From Paludibacteraceae bacterium (GTDB taxonomy: Bacteria > Bacteroidota > Bacteroidia > Bacteroidales > Paludibacteraceae), in NCBI GenBank assembly GCA_017551675.1, contig JAFZLC010000001.1, positions 112,175-176,174 on the forward strand: a DNA stretch of 64,000 nucleotides, written 5' to 3'. The notes under the pieces are model-generated. The model saw nothing but the letters and a program-made list of their open reading frames with translations. It was not told the DNA's origin and searched no databases. Positions 16,913 through 24,748 of the stretch are shown one piece after another (positions within the stretch are counted from its first letter, which is position 1; every line of letters starts with the position of its first letter). A program made the translations under genes and the position numbers.

Positions 16913-17665
16913 ATGCATTATGAATTGCCTCATGTAAAAGCTGACGCATCGGTGGAAGCTGTCTTGAACTCATTTTTTGTTGCCTATGAATCGATTAGTA
17001 AATTTGAAGAATCGATTGTCATTGACAACCATAAGAGTGAGAATTCTCTGCTATGTTTTCTACTTTCTTTATTGGAATGGAAATATAATACATTAACTTT
17101 AAGGAAAAGTAGTGATGATGCATTTAACGTTGTCGAGTTGAATTCAATTTCAGATGCTCTAAAAAGGATTGAGAATACACAATGGTCAAAATCCATGGTG
17201 TACTTACATTATCTGACGGATGAGATGGTCTGTAATATACAACAACACTCCTGCTCGAAGCATTCATGTGGATATGTCAAATGTAACAACGAAATGAATG
17301 TGGTTGATGTTTGCTTCGCCGATGATGGAATTTCCATCCATGGAAGTTATGTGGAGAAAGAACTTTATTTGGAGAAACTCACAGAAGGAGATGCTTCGGC
17401 TATTAGCTTGGCGAAAAATGGATATTCGACCAAAGACAGACCTTTCGCAGAAAACAGAGGATTTGGCATTTCAACTAATTTGAAAATCGTTACCGACGTG
17501 TTGGGGGGGACATTTTCCATCTATTCGGGGAAGGCATTGTATATAAAAGATAAACAATCTGTAAAAATGATAGATTTGCCTTATGATGTAGAATGGAATG
17601 GTACTATTGTTATCGCCAGAGTCCCATTGCCACCAGCAAGTTTTAACATGTATAATTATATCTGA
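16913..17665 (+). CDS. GHKL-type ATP-binding protein (anti-sigma-kinase-like)
   Basis: This is a 250-residue cytosolic protein with a C-terminal GHKL (HATPase_c-like) fold. The N box is LTDEMVCNIQQHS (conserved E and N for Mg-ATP), G1 is FADDGISIHG (D and G), and the glycine lid is ENRGFGISTNLK, followed by VLGGTFSIYSG. There is no HisKA dimer/phosphotransfer domain and no membrane segment, so it resembles RsbW-type serine kinases more than sensor kinases. The N-terminal 110 residues have no known domain. The STAS-like gene starts three bases after its stop, which gives a two-gene operon that looks like a partner-switching module. The substrate and output are unknown. Confidence 0.75.
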   Translation: MHYELPHVKADASVEAVLNSFFVAYESISKFEESIVIDNHKSENSLLCFLLSLLEWKYNTLTLRKSSDDAFNVVELNSISDALKRIENTQWSKSMVYLHYLTDEMVCNIQQHSCSKHSCGYVKCNNEMNVVDVCFADDGISIHGSYVEKELYLEKLTEGDASAISLAKNGYSTKDRPFAENRGFGISTNLKIVTDVLGGTFSIYSGKALYIKDKQSVKMIDLPYDVEWNGTIVIARVPLPPASFNMYNYI

Positions 17666-17667
17666 AC

Positions 17668-18003
17668 ATGAAACATATAATAAAAATAGCAGAGATTATA
17701 AATGCCGAAGTTGTCACAAGAAACACGGTTGAAAGCATTGAAAAAAGATTAAATCATGAGGATGAATACCTTTTTGATATGTCTGGGGTGAAGCATATAT
17801 CCCGGTCTGCGGCAGACGAATTCTTTAATGTGGCACACTGCGATTATCATGTCGTGCTTGTTAACATGGAGCCATTCGTGAAAAAAATGATGGATGTTGT
17901 CTCCATAGGAAGATTTAAGACAAGAGATAGAAACGAGGAACATGATGAAGTTATTCATTGTCCCGACATGGAGTCACTTTCAAAATGTCTATTGTCTTTA
18001 TAA
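17668..18003 (+). CDS. STAS-like (DUF4325-type) protein
   Basis: This is a 111-residue protein with a small alpha/beta fold: YLFDMSGVKHISRSAADEFF gives the beta strand, the loop with candidate regulatory serines and the helix typical of STAS and STAS-like anti-anti-sigma factors, and YHVVLVNM gives the next strand. It is co-transcribed with the GHKL ATPase three bases upstream. Known STAS/GHKL pairs work by serine phosphorylation and partner switching, with the STAS protein as the substrate. By analogy Ser in MSG or ISRS would be the target, but this is inference. No sigma factor or effector gene is adjacent. Confidence 0.7.
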   Translation: MKHIIKIAEIINAEVVTRNTVESIEKRLNHEDEYLFDMSGVKHISRSAADEFFNVAHCDYHVVLVNMEPFVKKMMDVVSIGRFKTRDRNEEHDEVIHCPDMESLSKCLLSL

Positions 18004-18145
18004 TCAAAGGGGAAATTCTTTCGGAACATTTTATTGACGGCGTTTTACTAACGATAGAATGTTGGTTGAAATGATGATACGTTTCCTTTTTGATTGATTT
18101 TCTTGATTTGTTATTATAGTTGGCATATATTTTACGAAAAAAGAT

Positions 18146-19093
18146 ATGAGAAGGAAATCATTATTACTAACATTGATAATCGTTCTGCTCGGAAATACCG
18201 TAGCAGCTAAGTCCTTCTTAGACTCTCTCGAAACGAGGACTCAATTGCCATGTGACATACAAGAGTATCAGCAACTTAACCGACAAAAACTTTCAACAAA
18301 AGTTGTGTCGAAGCAATTGCCGCAAGTGTTTGACAATCAAAAGCAAGCGGAATATTATTCGTTAGGGAAGATCGTTACAAAAGACTGCGTACTGCTGTTA
18401 ATAGAACAGAAATATGAATACAATAGAGAGGGATATATTTGTAAAATAGAGGGGAAGGGGAAAGGTGCTTTTGTCTCTGATATAATACATATAGTGGATA
18501 ATTTCAGAAAAGTGTTCATATTAGATGGCAGAAAAATCATTGTGTCTCGAGTGGACACGATAGATTTTGGACGAAAATTGGATGGACTTGCCACGGAATA
18601 TTATAACCTACCAGATAGCTACCCTGCCAGTGAAACAAAAGAGTGTACGGGACTGCCTAAAAACCTACAAGAAATAAAAAATGTACAATGGAGAGAGTTG
18701 TCAACTCAATATGTCAAGGAGAATATTTTTCAGGTTCAAAACGAGTGGAATGGTAACCTCTTCGCTTATGAGTTGCCAAACGAAAATTGGCAAATGATAT
18801 CACTGAGGGGGAATAACTATCTATGTTATAAGAAAGGAAATGAGAGATATCCAAAGATGCTGGAAATCAGTGGTGAAATAGGCAAATCAATCAACCGACA
18901 ATTCTTCATTGTCGGTTCGAAAATCTATATATTGCAGATGCGCATTTATGATGGAGAGGTTGCCCAGTGGGTTGAGATATATGATTTGAATGATGGTGAA
19001 TTGAAACGGTTGTATTCCTCATTTAGATTTGGGGATAACTATGAGGATGGAGAATCGGATTTCATTTCGGACATGGAATTTCCGAAATGGTGA
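18146..19093 (+). CDS. Secreted protein, paralog of 15797-16717
   Basis: This is a 315-residue exported protein (signal peptide MRRKSLLLTLIIVLLGNTVA, cleavage near AAKS). It aligns end to end with the protein at 15797-16717 with high identity at protein and DNA level, and it has an additional C-terminal acidic stretch (DNYEDGESDF). No known family is recognised. The two genes and the intervening ATPase/STAS pair suggest a tandem duplication into which the pair was inserted, or which was formed around it. The next gene starts inside its last codons. Confidence 0.7.
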   Translation: MRRKSLLLTLIIVLLGNTVAAKSFLDSLETRTQLPCDIQEYQQLNRQKLSTKVVSKQLPQVFDNQKQAEYYSLGKIVTKDCVLLLIEQKYEYNREGYICKIEGKGKGAFVSDIIHIVDNFRKVFILDGRKIIVSRVDTIDFGRKLDGLATEYYNLPDSYPASETKECTGLPKNLQEIKNVQWRELSTQYVKENIFQVQNEWNGNLFAYELPNENWQMISLRGNNYLCYKKGNERYPKMLEISGEIGKSINRQFFIVGSKIYILQMRIYDGEVAQWVEIYDLNDGELKRLYSSFRFGDNYEDGESDFISDMEFPKW

Positions 19094-19323
19094 TAGCTAT
19101 TATTCCCAATGATTCCGTATTTGAAAAGATAAAGAAAGAAAAGCCACGCAGAATGAAAATTGAATTATATGATGGTGGTTACAGCATAATCGAATGTTAT
19201 GGCATCGCAAAAGCATCACCAGCCCCAGATGGTGTTATCTATTCCTGCCGTTACGAGGAGGAAGGCTTTGTATATAAAGGGGAGGCGGCCTACATATGGG
19301 TGGGTGGAAAGAGGATAAAATAA
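19087..19323 (+). CDS. Small protein of unknown function
   Basis: This is a 78-residue protein without a signal peptide. Its ATG (19087) overlaps the stop of the upstream secreted protein, so translation is probably coupled. It is beta-rich (MKIELYDGGYSIIECYGIAK, GEAAYIWVGGK). No family is recognised. It may be the remaining C-terminal half of a larger protein, because the start falls directly after the previous gene. Confidence 0.45.
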   Translation: MVIAIIPNDSVFEKIKKEKPRRMKIELYDGGYSIIECYGIAKASPAPDGVIYSCRYEEEGFVYKGEAAYIWVGGKRIK

Positions 19324-19333
19324 ACAATAATTT

Positions 19334-20356
19334 ATGAAAGTGAAGATGAAAAATAGCTATGTAAGGGCAGTCGCCTTATGTGTGTTGTTTTGTGTCAACT
19401 GCTTTGTATATGCAGAAGACCCTAACAGCTTAAAGGTGTACGATTGTGTAATCGTTCAAAAATTGGGATTCAACACTTCAAAGGGGTATGGCTTTTTGAA
19501 GGTGTCGCACCATGATACATTGTGTTATGTGGTCACCGCAGATTCTGCCAGATACGAAGGACTCTCGGTCGATTCTACCTATAGATTTTTTGTGCGACAA
19601 ATGAATACAACAGGAACGTCTAGAACTAAAGATGATCTGTCTCCTGTGGAAAGGGCTATGCTAAGTTGTGTGAACCGCCATTATATTGATTTGGGTGAAA
19701 AAAGAAGGGTATCTTCTACTCAGATAGCCTCCCATAACCTATACGAACTATTGGTGATGGAGAGTCCGAATGTGAAGTCTAGGGAATTCCAACTCCCTCA
19801 AGGTATGAATGTAGAACCATCCATGTATGAAACGATGGAGGATAAGGCACTTGATTATTTTTACAGGTATGTATCGGAATTCGAAGAGTATTCGGAACGC
19901 TACATCGCAAAAGAAATGAAAAAGATGACCAAAAAGATGACCCAAAGGCAACGCATCAGCACCTTCATATATAAGGCTCATATTATGACATATTGTTCAA
20001 AAGAGAGTGGAAAGATCCTTAAAACACCGCTGAATGATGTATATATGAATGTGTATATTTGGAAATACAATAACAACCTGATAGATAGTGTTGCGGTGAA
20101 TGATAGACTAACGTATAAACCAACGTATGAGAAAGTGGATTTGAAGTTTAAATCGCCTCATAAAGGTAAAGGGAAAAGAATATTCAGTATCTGTGCCAAT
20201 TGCCACTATAATAACATGAACCATGTTGAAGTGACAATCAGCAAGAAGAAAGAATTACAGACTTACATCATTGTTATGCGAGAGGACGGTTCGTTGTTTG
20301 ATATTGTAAAAAAAGAGGATAGAATCATAATCTTAAATTATTGTATTGACATATGA
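19334..20356 (+). CDS. Secreted protein of unknown function
   Basis: This is a 340-residue exported protein with a signal peptide (AVALCVLFCVNCFVYAE). An N-terminal beta-rich part (LKVSHHDTLCYVVTADSARY) is followed by a lysine-rich helical middle (KEMKKMTKKMTQRQR) and a C-terminal strand region (TYIIVMREDGSLFDIV). The ending is loosely similar to that of the protein at 8014-9159, so the two may be distant relatives. It is followed by a toxin-tail relic. It is probably an immunity-type or envelope protein; function is unknown. Confidence 0.6.
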   Translation: MKVKMKNSYVRAVALCVLFCVNCFVYAEDPNSLKVYDCVIVQKLGFNTSKGYGFLKVSHHDTLCYVVTADSARYEGLSVDSTYRFFVRQMNTTGTSRTKDDLSPVERAMLSCVNRHYIDLGEKRRVSSTQIASHNLYELLVMESPNVKSREFQLPQGMNVEPSMYETMEDKALDYFYRYVSEFEEYSERYIAKEMKKMTKKMTQRQRISTFIYKAHIMTYCSKESGKILKTPLNDVYMNVYIWKYNNNLIDSVAVNDRLTYKPTYEKVDLKFKSPHKGKGKRIFSICANCHYNNMNHVEVTISKKKELQTYIIVMREDGSLFDIVKKEDRIIILNYCIDI

Positions 20357-20368
20357 AAAAGATTATAA

Positions 20369-20464
20369 AACTTATTCTTAAATCCCAAATTATCAGCATA
20401 TTTGTATAAGAGATTATATGATGAAATTGTTGAGAAATCAGGAAATCGGGAGACAAAAAAATGA
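20369..20464 (+). pseudogene. Orphan toxin C-terminal tail
   Basis: A 31-codon frame opens after an in-frame TAA at 20366-20368 and contains NPKLSAYLYKRLYDEIVEK, ending in TGA at 20462-20464. It matches the tail at 10327-10374 in its N-P-x-L opening and its aromatic/basic pattern. It lies 45 bases before the next exported protein. Confidence 0.45.
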
Positions 20465-20509
20465 AGAAAAAACATAAAGGGAATGATGTTATTTAAAACT
20501 GAATAGCGT

Positions 20510-21205
20510 ATGAATTTTAAAAGGATAGGAATAGTTGCAATAATTGTGTGTTTATTGTTTTGTGTCACAGTTTGTAATTCGACATGCCGTGAAGATATGA
20601 ATGGAATATGGTCTTTTGGAAATGACATAAGACCTCCTCATTATTCGACGGACGAATATTACATTTTCAAGGATGATAAATTCTTATGTGTTAATACGAT
20701 AAGTGGTGATTCTTGTGGCTATTGTCGATACAAGAGAAGGGTCGGGTGTCACTTGTTTGGTTTCTCATCGGAATTTTTTTCCGTCTGCGACAGTTTGTCT
20801 AATTGTGGTGATAATTTTGCGATGATTGCGGATCAATCAAGATTGTGTGAAAGTTGGGGGGCAGTCTCAGTTGATGAAGAATCATTGGAATTTATTTATA
20901 ATCCGTGTCGACGTATATCTGACATACCTGTTAAGGCGAAGAGAGTACTCTTTGAGGAAAGTTTGTCTGATCGACGGAACTATGCTCGCGAGTTCCTCAA
21001 TTATGATATATGTTCCATAAATAAAAATTGTTATTTGCTCGATAAAAAACATCGTAAAACACAGGTTGCCATACCCAAAGATGCCATTGTCACTGTTGAG
21101 GAAACAAAGGGGAAATATCTTGAGGTTAAATATGAAGATGAGCAGGGCGTTGTTCATTCAGGTTTCTTGAAAAGAGATTCTCTGAATTTTGTCGATAATG
21201 AGTGA
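20510..21205 (+). CDS. Secreted cysteine-rich protein, candidate immunity protein
   Basis: This is a 231-residue exported protein with a hydrophobic N-terminus (MNFKRIGIVAIIVCLLFCVT). The mature part is rich in Cys (about a dozen). It ends in an SH3-like segment (VAIPKDAIVTVEETKGKYLE, then VKYEDEQGVVHSGFLK) in which a short-strand pattern with a final GFL resembles SH3b domains. The gene follows a toxin tail. It may sit in the periplasm with disulfide bonds. The family is not recognised. Confidence 0.6.
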   Translation: MNFKRIGIVAIIVCLLFCVTVCNSTCREDMNGIWSFGNDIRPPHYSTDEYYIFKDDKFLCVNTISGDSCGYCRYKRRVGCHLFGFSSEFFSVCDSLSNCGDNFAMIADQSRLCESWGAVSVDEESLEFIYNPCRRISDIPVKAKRVLFEESLSDRRNYAREFLNYDICSINKNCYLLDKKHRKTQVAIPKDAIVTVEETKGKYLEVKYEDEQGVVHSGFLKRDSLNFVDNE

Positions 21206-21284
21206 TGAGATTTACAAACTAAATGACTTGATATGGCATAAGGTTTTATCTCCCGTAAAAATTTTATGATGTGTTTGTTTGTTG

Positions 21285-21338
21285 TATATTTGTCGTGCTG
21301 GGTTGCATGGACTACCTTTTGTCCCGCCCAGCATTTTT
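21285..21338 (+). ncRNA. Possible very short terminated transcript (box plus hairpin)
   Basis: A TATATTTG box (21285-21292) is followed directly by a hairpin (TGCTGGG at 21296-21302 with CCCAGCA at 21327-21333) and five T. Transcription from the box would end after about 40 nt. It may be a terminator for the upstream gene combined with an unrelated box, or an attenuator in front of the lipoprotein at 21393. Confidence 0.3.
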
Positions 21339-21392
21339 ATTCCGTAATGCAATAATAAATAATAAGGGAACTCAAAAATGTGTTACATTATG

Positions 21393-22340
21393 ATGGCAAG
21401 AGGAAAAAATAAAATAGCAATGTTGGTTGCATGCACTTTGTTGGTTGGTTGCGCTAGTTCTCCCAATGCAACAGATGCTTCTGGCTCGCGAGAAACTGTG
21501 GGTGATACTGATAGCTCTTCTGTTATTCCATTCTCTATTAACGGTTTGCAGAATGATGAGGATACTGTTAGTGAAGGACTTAGTGATGCAATTATTCTGG
21601 TTCCCCAATCAGTTATAGATTCTATATCGGCCATCGATGATAATGCCAAAAAGAAATTGTCGGATCTTTTAGGTTTTGAAGGTGATTCACTTTCTGAAAT
21701 TAACAATTATCTCAACGAGTTTGTCTCACTAATAGAAAACCCTCCTCGGAAAATCCCTAAGGATAATGATCGAATAAAATTCGCTAAAGTGGATAATGGC
21801 GACAGAATCTATTATTTCACATTTAGCATGGATAGTTGGATGCACACTAATAAGCTATATGGATATTTCATATATGAGAAACGTGATAATAGCTACGTGC
21901 TTCTGACTGCAAATCCGACCGTAGTATTTCAACCTTATGGTGTAAACGGGGTGGCAGTGAGCTTCGTTAAACTGAAGGATGGAGGAATCCTGTTGGAAAC
22001 AACTGGAGGTGGAGGTGATGAGACGGTTTGTGGCTATATGTGTATAGAGTATTATACAATTGAAGGTGATTGTCTCTTCTTCGGCGATACTTATTCCGGA
22101 TGTGATGGCTATGATGAAGTGGACGAAGACGGTAAAAGAACATTTAGTAATGGCTATGCTACTTGGCATACTTACACCTTGGATTCTATCCACTATACGG
22201 ATGGTTATCCAGATATAATTGAGAACTATAAACACAGTGAGTGGTATGGCGATAGCGATTCCATAATTTCAGAAAGTAAAAAAACGATATACTATAACTT
22301 CAGCAAAACTGAGAAGAGATATGTGGAAAAGGAGATATAA
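21393..22340 (+). CDS. Lipoprotein of unknown function
   Basis: This is a 315-residue lipoprotein (lipobox LLVGC near residue 17, followed by a Ser/Thr/Asp-rich linker). The ATG at 21393 is preferred because it leads straight into the signal. The middle has a beta-propeller-like or calycin-like look (RIYYFTFSMDSWMHTNKLYG, VLLTANPTVVFQPYG, ILLETTGGGGDE). The family is not recognised. It is followed 33 bases later by an SH3b protein and may form an operon with it. Confidence 0.65.
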   Translation: MARGKNKIAMLVACTLLVGCASSPNATDASGSRETVGDTDSSSVIPFSINGLQNDEDTVSEGLSDAIILVPQSVIDSISAIDDNAKKKLSDLLGFEGDSLSEINNYLNEFVSLIENPPRKIPKDNDRIKFAKVDNGDRIYYFTFSMDSWMHTNKLYGYFIYEKRDNSYVLLTANPTVVFQPYGVNGVAVSFVKLKDGGILLETTGGGGDETVCGYMCIEYYTIEGDCLFFGDTYSGCDGYDEVDEDGKRTFSNGYATWHTYTLDSIHYTDGYPDIIENYKHSEWYGDSDSIISESKKTIYYNFSKTEKRYVEKEI

Positions 22341-22373
22341 TTTGTTATACTAATTATTTAACCAGTAATAAAA

Positions 22374-23510
22374 ATGAGGATAGCTGCATTACTATTAATA
22401 AATTTTTTGTGCGTATTCGAGGTCTTCTCAGAAGGAGGAAATCCATGGGAACAAATAAAACCTTACATACTGAAAACAAAAAAATTAACTTCGTTCAATG
22501 GAATAAAATTTTGTGGTTCTGAAAATGAGGGTAGAAGTGGTTCTTTGATGTTTACTGAGAATGATAATCCTATCAAAATTAATTTTGATGCCGAAATTCC
22601 ATACGATTCATATTGTTCGTTTTTTGAAAGTGTAATAAAATCAAACAAGCATCCATATTTTTTGGTACACGAAAATTGTGGTGAAACAAATGGAAAATCA
22701 TATGTGGCATTAACGATTCCAGAAGATCTGCCTAAACCTAACTCAGATGGGTTGAAGATCTTTCCTCTATTTTATAGGATAGTCAAAGATTCTGTATATG
22801 AGGTTGTTATGTTTTTTATTAGTAATTATAAGATTGAAGTATGTACATTCATATACGACGAAACTCAATCTAATGTTCTTTCTTCACTATCGCTATACCA
22901 TCAAGCTATCGATATAGATCCAACAGAGCAATGTGATAGACTTGAAGATTTAACCAAATTTAATAATTATATGGACGACAGTAACTATTTCACTATTTCT
23001 ATTGATCATGATATATATACCGTATATGCAACACTCGAAAACTTGGGAGTCCAGTTAGGCATACGGGCAGGCAATGAGGTCTACAAATTTAATTATCATA
23101 TCAATAGATATGAACAGATTTGGTCTTCAATATTCTATTTTCCAGAAAATGTTCCCTCTCATATTTTCGAAGATGTAGATGAAGGAAGAGAAGTCGTTGT
23201 CATTCGCGACCCCCATGCAATTGAATGTGAAATTCAAGACAAAGATGGATTCGTTAATGTTAGAGAAGCCCCAAATAAGAATGCAAAAATCATGTATCGT
23301 ATTAAGGAAAAAGAAAAATTTATCATTGAAAGTGAAGATTGTAATGGATGGTACAGAGTTATTATGTGTGGAGAAAATACGGACGGGGGATGGATACATA
23401 ATTCAAGAGTGAAAAAGTTGAAAACGATGAACTCAGATTTAAAATATAGTCTTCCAAAGTTATACGACGATGGAGAGTATACAACATTTGACGAAGAAGA
23501 TTCGGATTAG
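22374..23510 (+). CDS. Secreted protein with C-terminal SH3b domain
   Basis: This is a 378-residue exported protein (signal peptide MRIAALLLINFLCVFEVFSE). Residues about 285-345 form a bacterial SH3 domain: DKDGFVNVREAPNKNAKIMY, FIIESEDCNGWYRV and DGGWIHNSRVK, with the conserved G-x-V-N-V-R and GW...V spacing and closing W-I-H. SH3b domains bind peptidoglycan peptides or other envelope ligands. The N-terminal 280 residues are unrecognised. The relic at 14882-14998 carries a related SH3b half-domain, so this type of protein has existed at least twice in the region. Confidence 0.75.
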   Translation: MRIAALLLINFLCVFEVFSEGGNPWEQIKPYILKTKKLTSFNGIKFCGSENEGRSGSLMFTENDNPIKINFDAEIPYDSYCSFFESVIKSNKHPYFLVHENCGETNGKSYVALTIPEDLPKPNSDGLKIFPLFYRIVKDSVYEVVMFFISNYKIEVCTFIYDETQSNVLSSLSLYHQAIDIDPTEQCDRLEDLTKFNNYMDDSNYFTISIDHDIYTVYATLENLGVQLGIRAGNEVYKFNYHINRYEQIWSSIFYFPENVPSHIFEDVDEGREVVVIRDPHAIECEIQDKDGFVNVREAPNKNAKIMYRIKEKEKFIIESEDCNGWYRVIMCGENTDGGWIHNSRVKKLKTMNSDLKYSLPKLYDDGEYTTFDEEDSD

Positions 23511-23652
23511 CTTTGTGAATCTTCTTGTTAAAGTAATGTCCATCTTTTTTTGAATAGATTAATTGAAGAATGTTTTTACATCCAATTTCTTGCCGATAGA
23601 GGCAAATTTTACTAATTTTACACCTGTTTTTAATGAAAAACTTGCCGATAGT

Positions 23653-24528
23653 ATGGAATATATTTCAGTCAATCAGTTTGCCGAGAAGCATGGTGTTAGC
23701 GAACGAACAGTCCGTAATTACTGCGCTGTTGGTAAAATAGAGGGAGCATTTCTTACGGGGAAAACGTGGAATATCCCTACCGATGCTGTATTGCCCCAAA
23801 AGAAGAAACTGAGGGTTTCTCCTTTGCTCGAACGTCTGCGTCAAGAGAAAGAGTGCAGGCAGAAAGGCGGCATCTATCACCGCACACAGATTGATTTGAC
23901 GTATAACTCCAATCATATAGAAGGAAGTCGTTTGACGAAAGAACAGACCCGTTATATTTTTGAGACGAACACTCTTGGCGTGACCAACGAAAGCATTCGC
24001 ATTGACGATATCTTGGAGACGGTCAACCATTTCCGTTGCATCGATTACATCATTGACCACGCCACCGAAAAAATAACGGAGCCACATGTAAAGCAACTAC
24101 ATTCGATGCTGAAGCATAACACATCCGACAGTCTAAAATCGTGGTTTGCCGTGGGCGATTACAAACGCTTGCCAAACGAAGTGGGCGGAGAAGAAACTGT
24201 GTTACCACAAGATGTGCAGAAACGAATGAAGGCATTGCTTGCAGAATACAACGCAAACAAAAAAGCCTCATTCGACGATATTCTTGATTTCCACGTGCAA
24301 TTTGAGCGCATACATCCGTTTCAGGATGGAAATGGTCGAGTGGGACGACTGCTTATGTTCTGGCAATGTCTGCAGAACAACATTGCACCATTTATTATAA
24401 CGGAAGAACTACGAGTGTTCTATTATCGTGGTCTGCAAAATTGGGGTCAGGTGAATGACTATTTGCTTGACACTTGCTTGACCGCACAAGACGAATATAA
24501 AAAACTAATGGAGTATTTTAGAATATGA
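23653..24528 (+). CDS. Fic family protein with N-terminal helix-turn-helix
   Basis: This is a 291-residue protein starting at the ATG at 23653 (the frame is open upstream from a TTG at 23563, but those codons carry no domain). The N-terminal part is an excisionase/MerR-like helix-turn-helix (SVNQFAEKHGVSERTVRNYC). The Fic motif HPFQDGNGRVGR is at residues 221-232 with the catalytic His and all ATP-binding residues. An inhibitory motif of the (S/T)xxxE(G/N) type, SNHIEG, is at 86-91, so this is a self-inhibited (class II) Fic enzyme. Fic proteins transfer AMP from ATP to Ser, Thr or Tyr of target proteins. The target is unknown. The helix-turn-helix suggests autoregulation. Codon use is more GC-rich than in the region to its left. 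Confidence 0.9.
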   Translation: MEYISVNQFAEKHGVSERTVRNYCAVGKIEGAFLTGKTWNIPTDAVLPQKKKLRVSPLLERLRQEKECRQKGGIYHRTQIDLTYNSNHIEGSRLTKEQTRYIFETNTLGVTNESIRIDDILETVNHFRCIDYIIDHATEKITEPHVKQLHSMLKHNTSDSLKSWFAVGDYKRLPNEVGGEETVLPQDVQKRMKALLAEYNANKKASFDDILDFHVQFERIHPFQDGNGRVGRLLMFWQCLQNNIAPFIITEELRVFYYRGLQNWGQVNDYLLDTCLTAQDEYKKLMEYFRI

Positions 24529-24626
24529 GCAAATTCGCAAATAACTTATTTGTCAGCATAATACTCTTATGCGCATTGCTGGGATGCAATTCCTCCAATC
24601 AAACAGTTGTTGATAAAATCCGATAA
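24525..24626 (+). CDS. Mini-lipoprotein overlapping the Fic gene
   Basis: This is a 33-residue product. The ATG overlaps the Fic stop as ATGA. It has a complete lipoprotein signal (NNLFVSIILLCALLGC, lipobox Cys at residue 21) and only 12 residues after it. It is either a real tiny lipoprotein translated by coupling with the Fic gene or the remaining 5' end of a longer lipoprotein gene. Confidence 0.4.
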   Translation: MSKFANNLFVSIILLCALLGCNSSNQTVVDKIR

Positions 24627-24667
24627 GGTGAAAAATATATCCATGAAATGTTATTGATGGAAAAGAT

Positions 24668-24718
24668 ATTGAGGTGAACACCGAAAGCGCTTTTTCTGCT
24701 CGTGGCGTTCACCTCAAT
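24668..24718. terminator. Hairpin between convergent genes
   Basis: ATTGAGGTGAAC (24668-24679) pairs perfectly with GTTCACCTCAAT (24707-24718) around a 27-nt loop. A short T run follows on the plus strand and TATCTTTT follows on the minus strand. It lies between the Fic operon and the convergent nadE-pncA gene, so it probably ends transcription from both sides. Confidence 0.6.
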
Positions 24719-24748
24719 TTTGATATGCCTTTTTGAAAGGATAGATGC

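Noticed and set aside
23563..23652. Longer Fic start at the TTG at 23563
   Set aside because: The extra 30 codons have no domain, and the helix-turn-helix begins directly at the ATG at 23653, so the shorter form is preferred.
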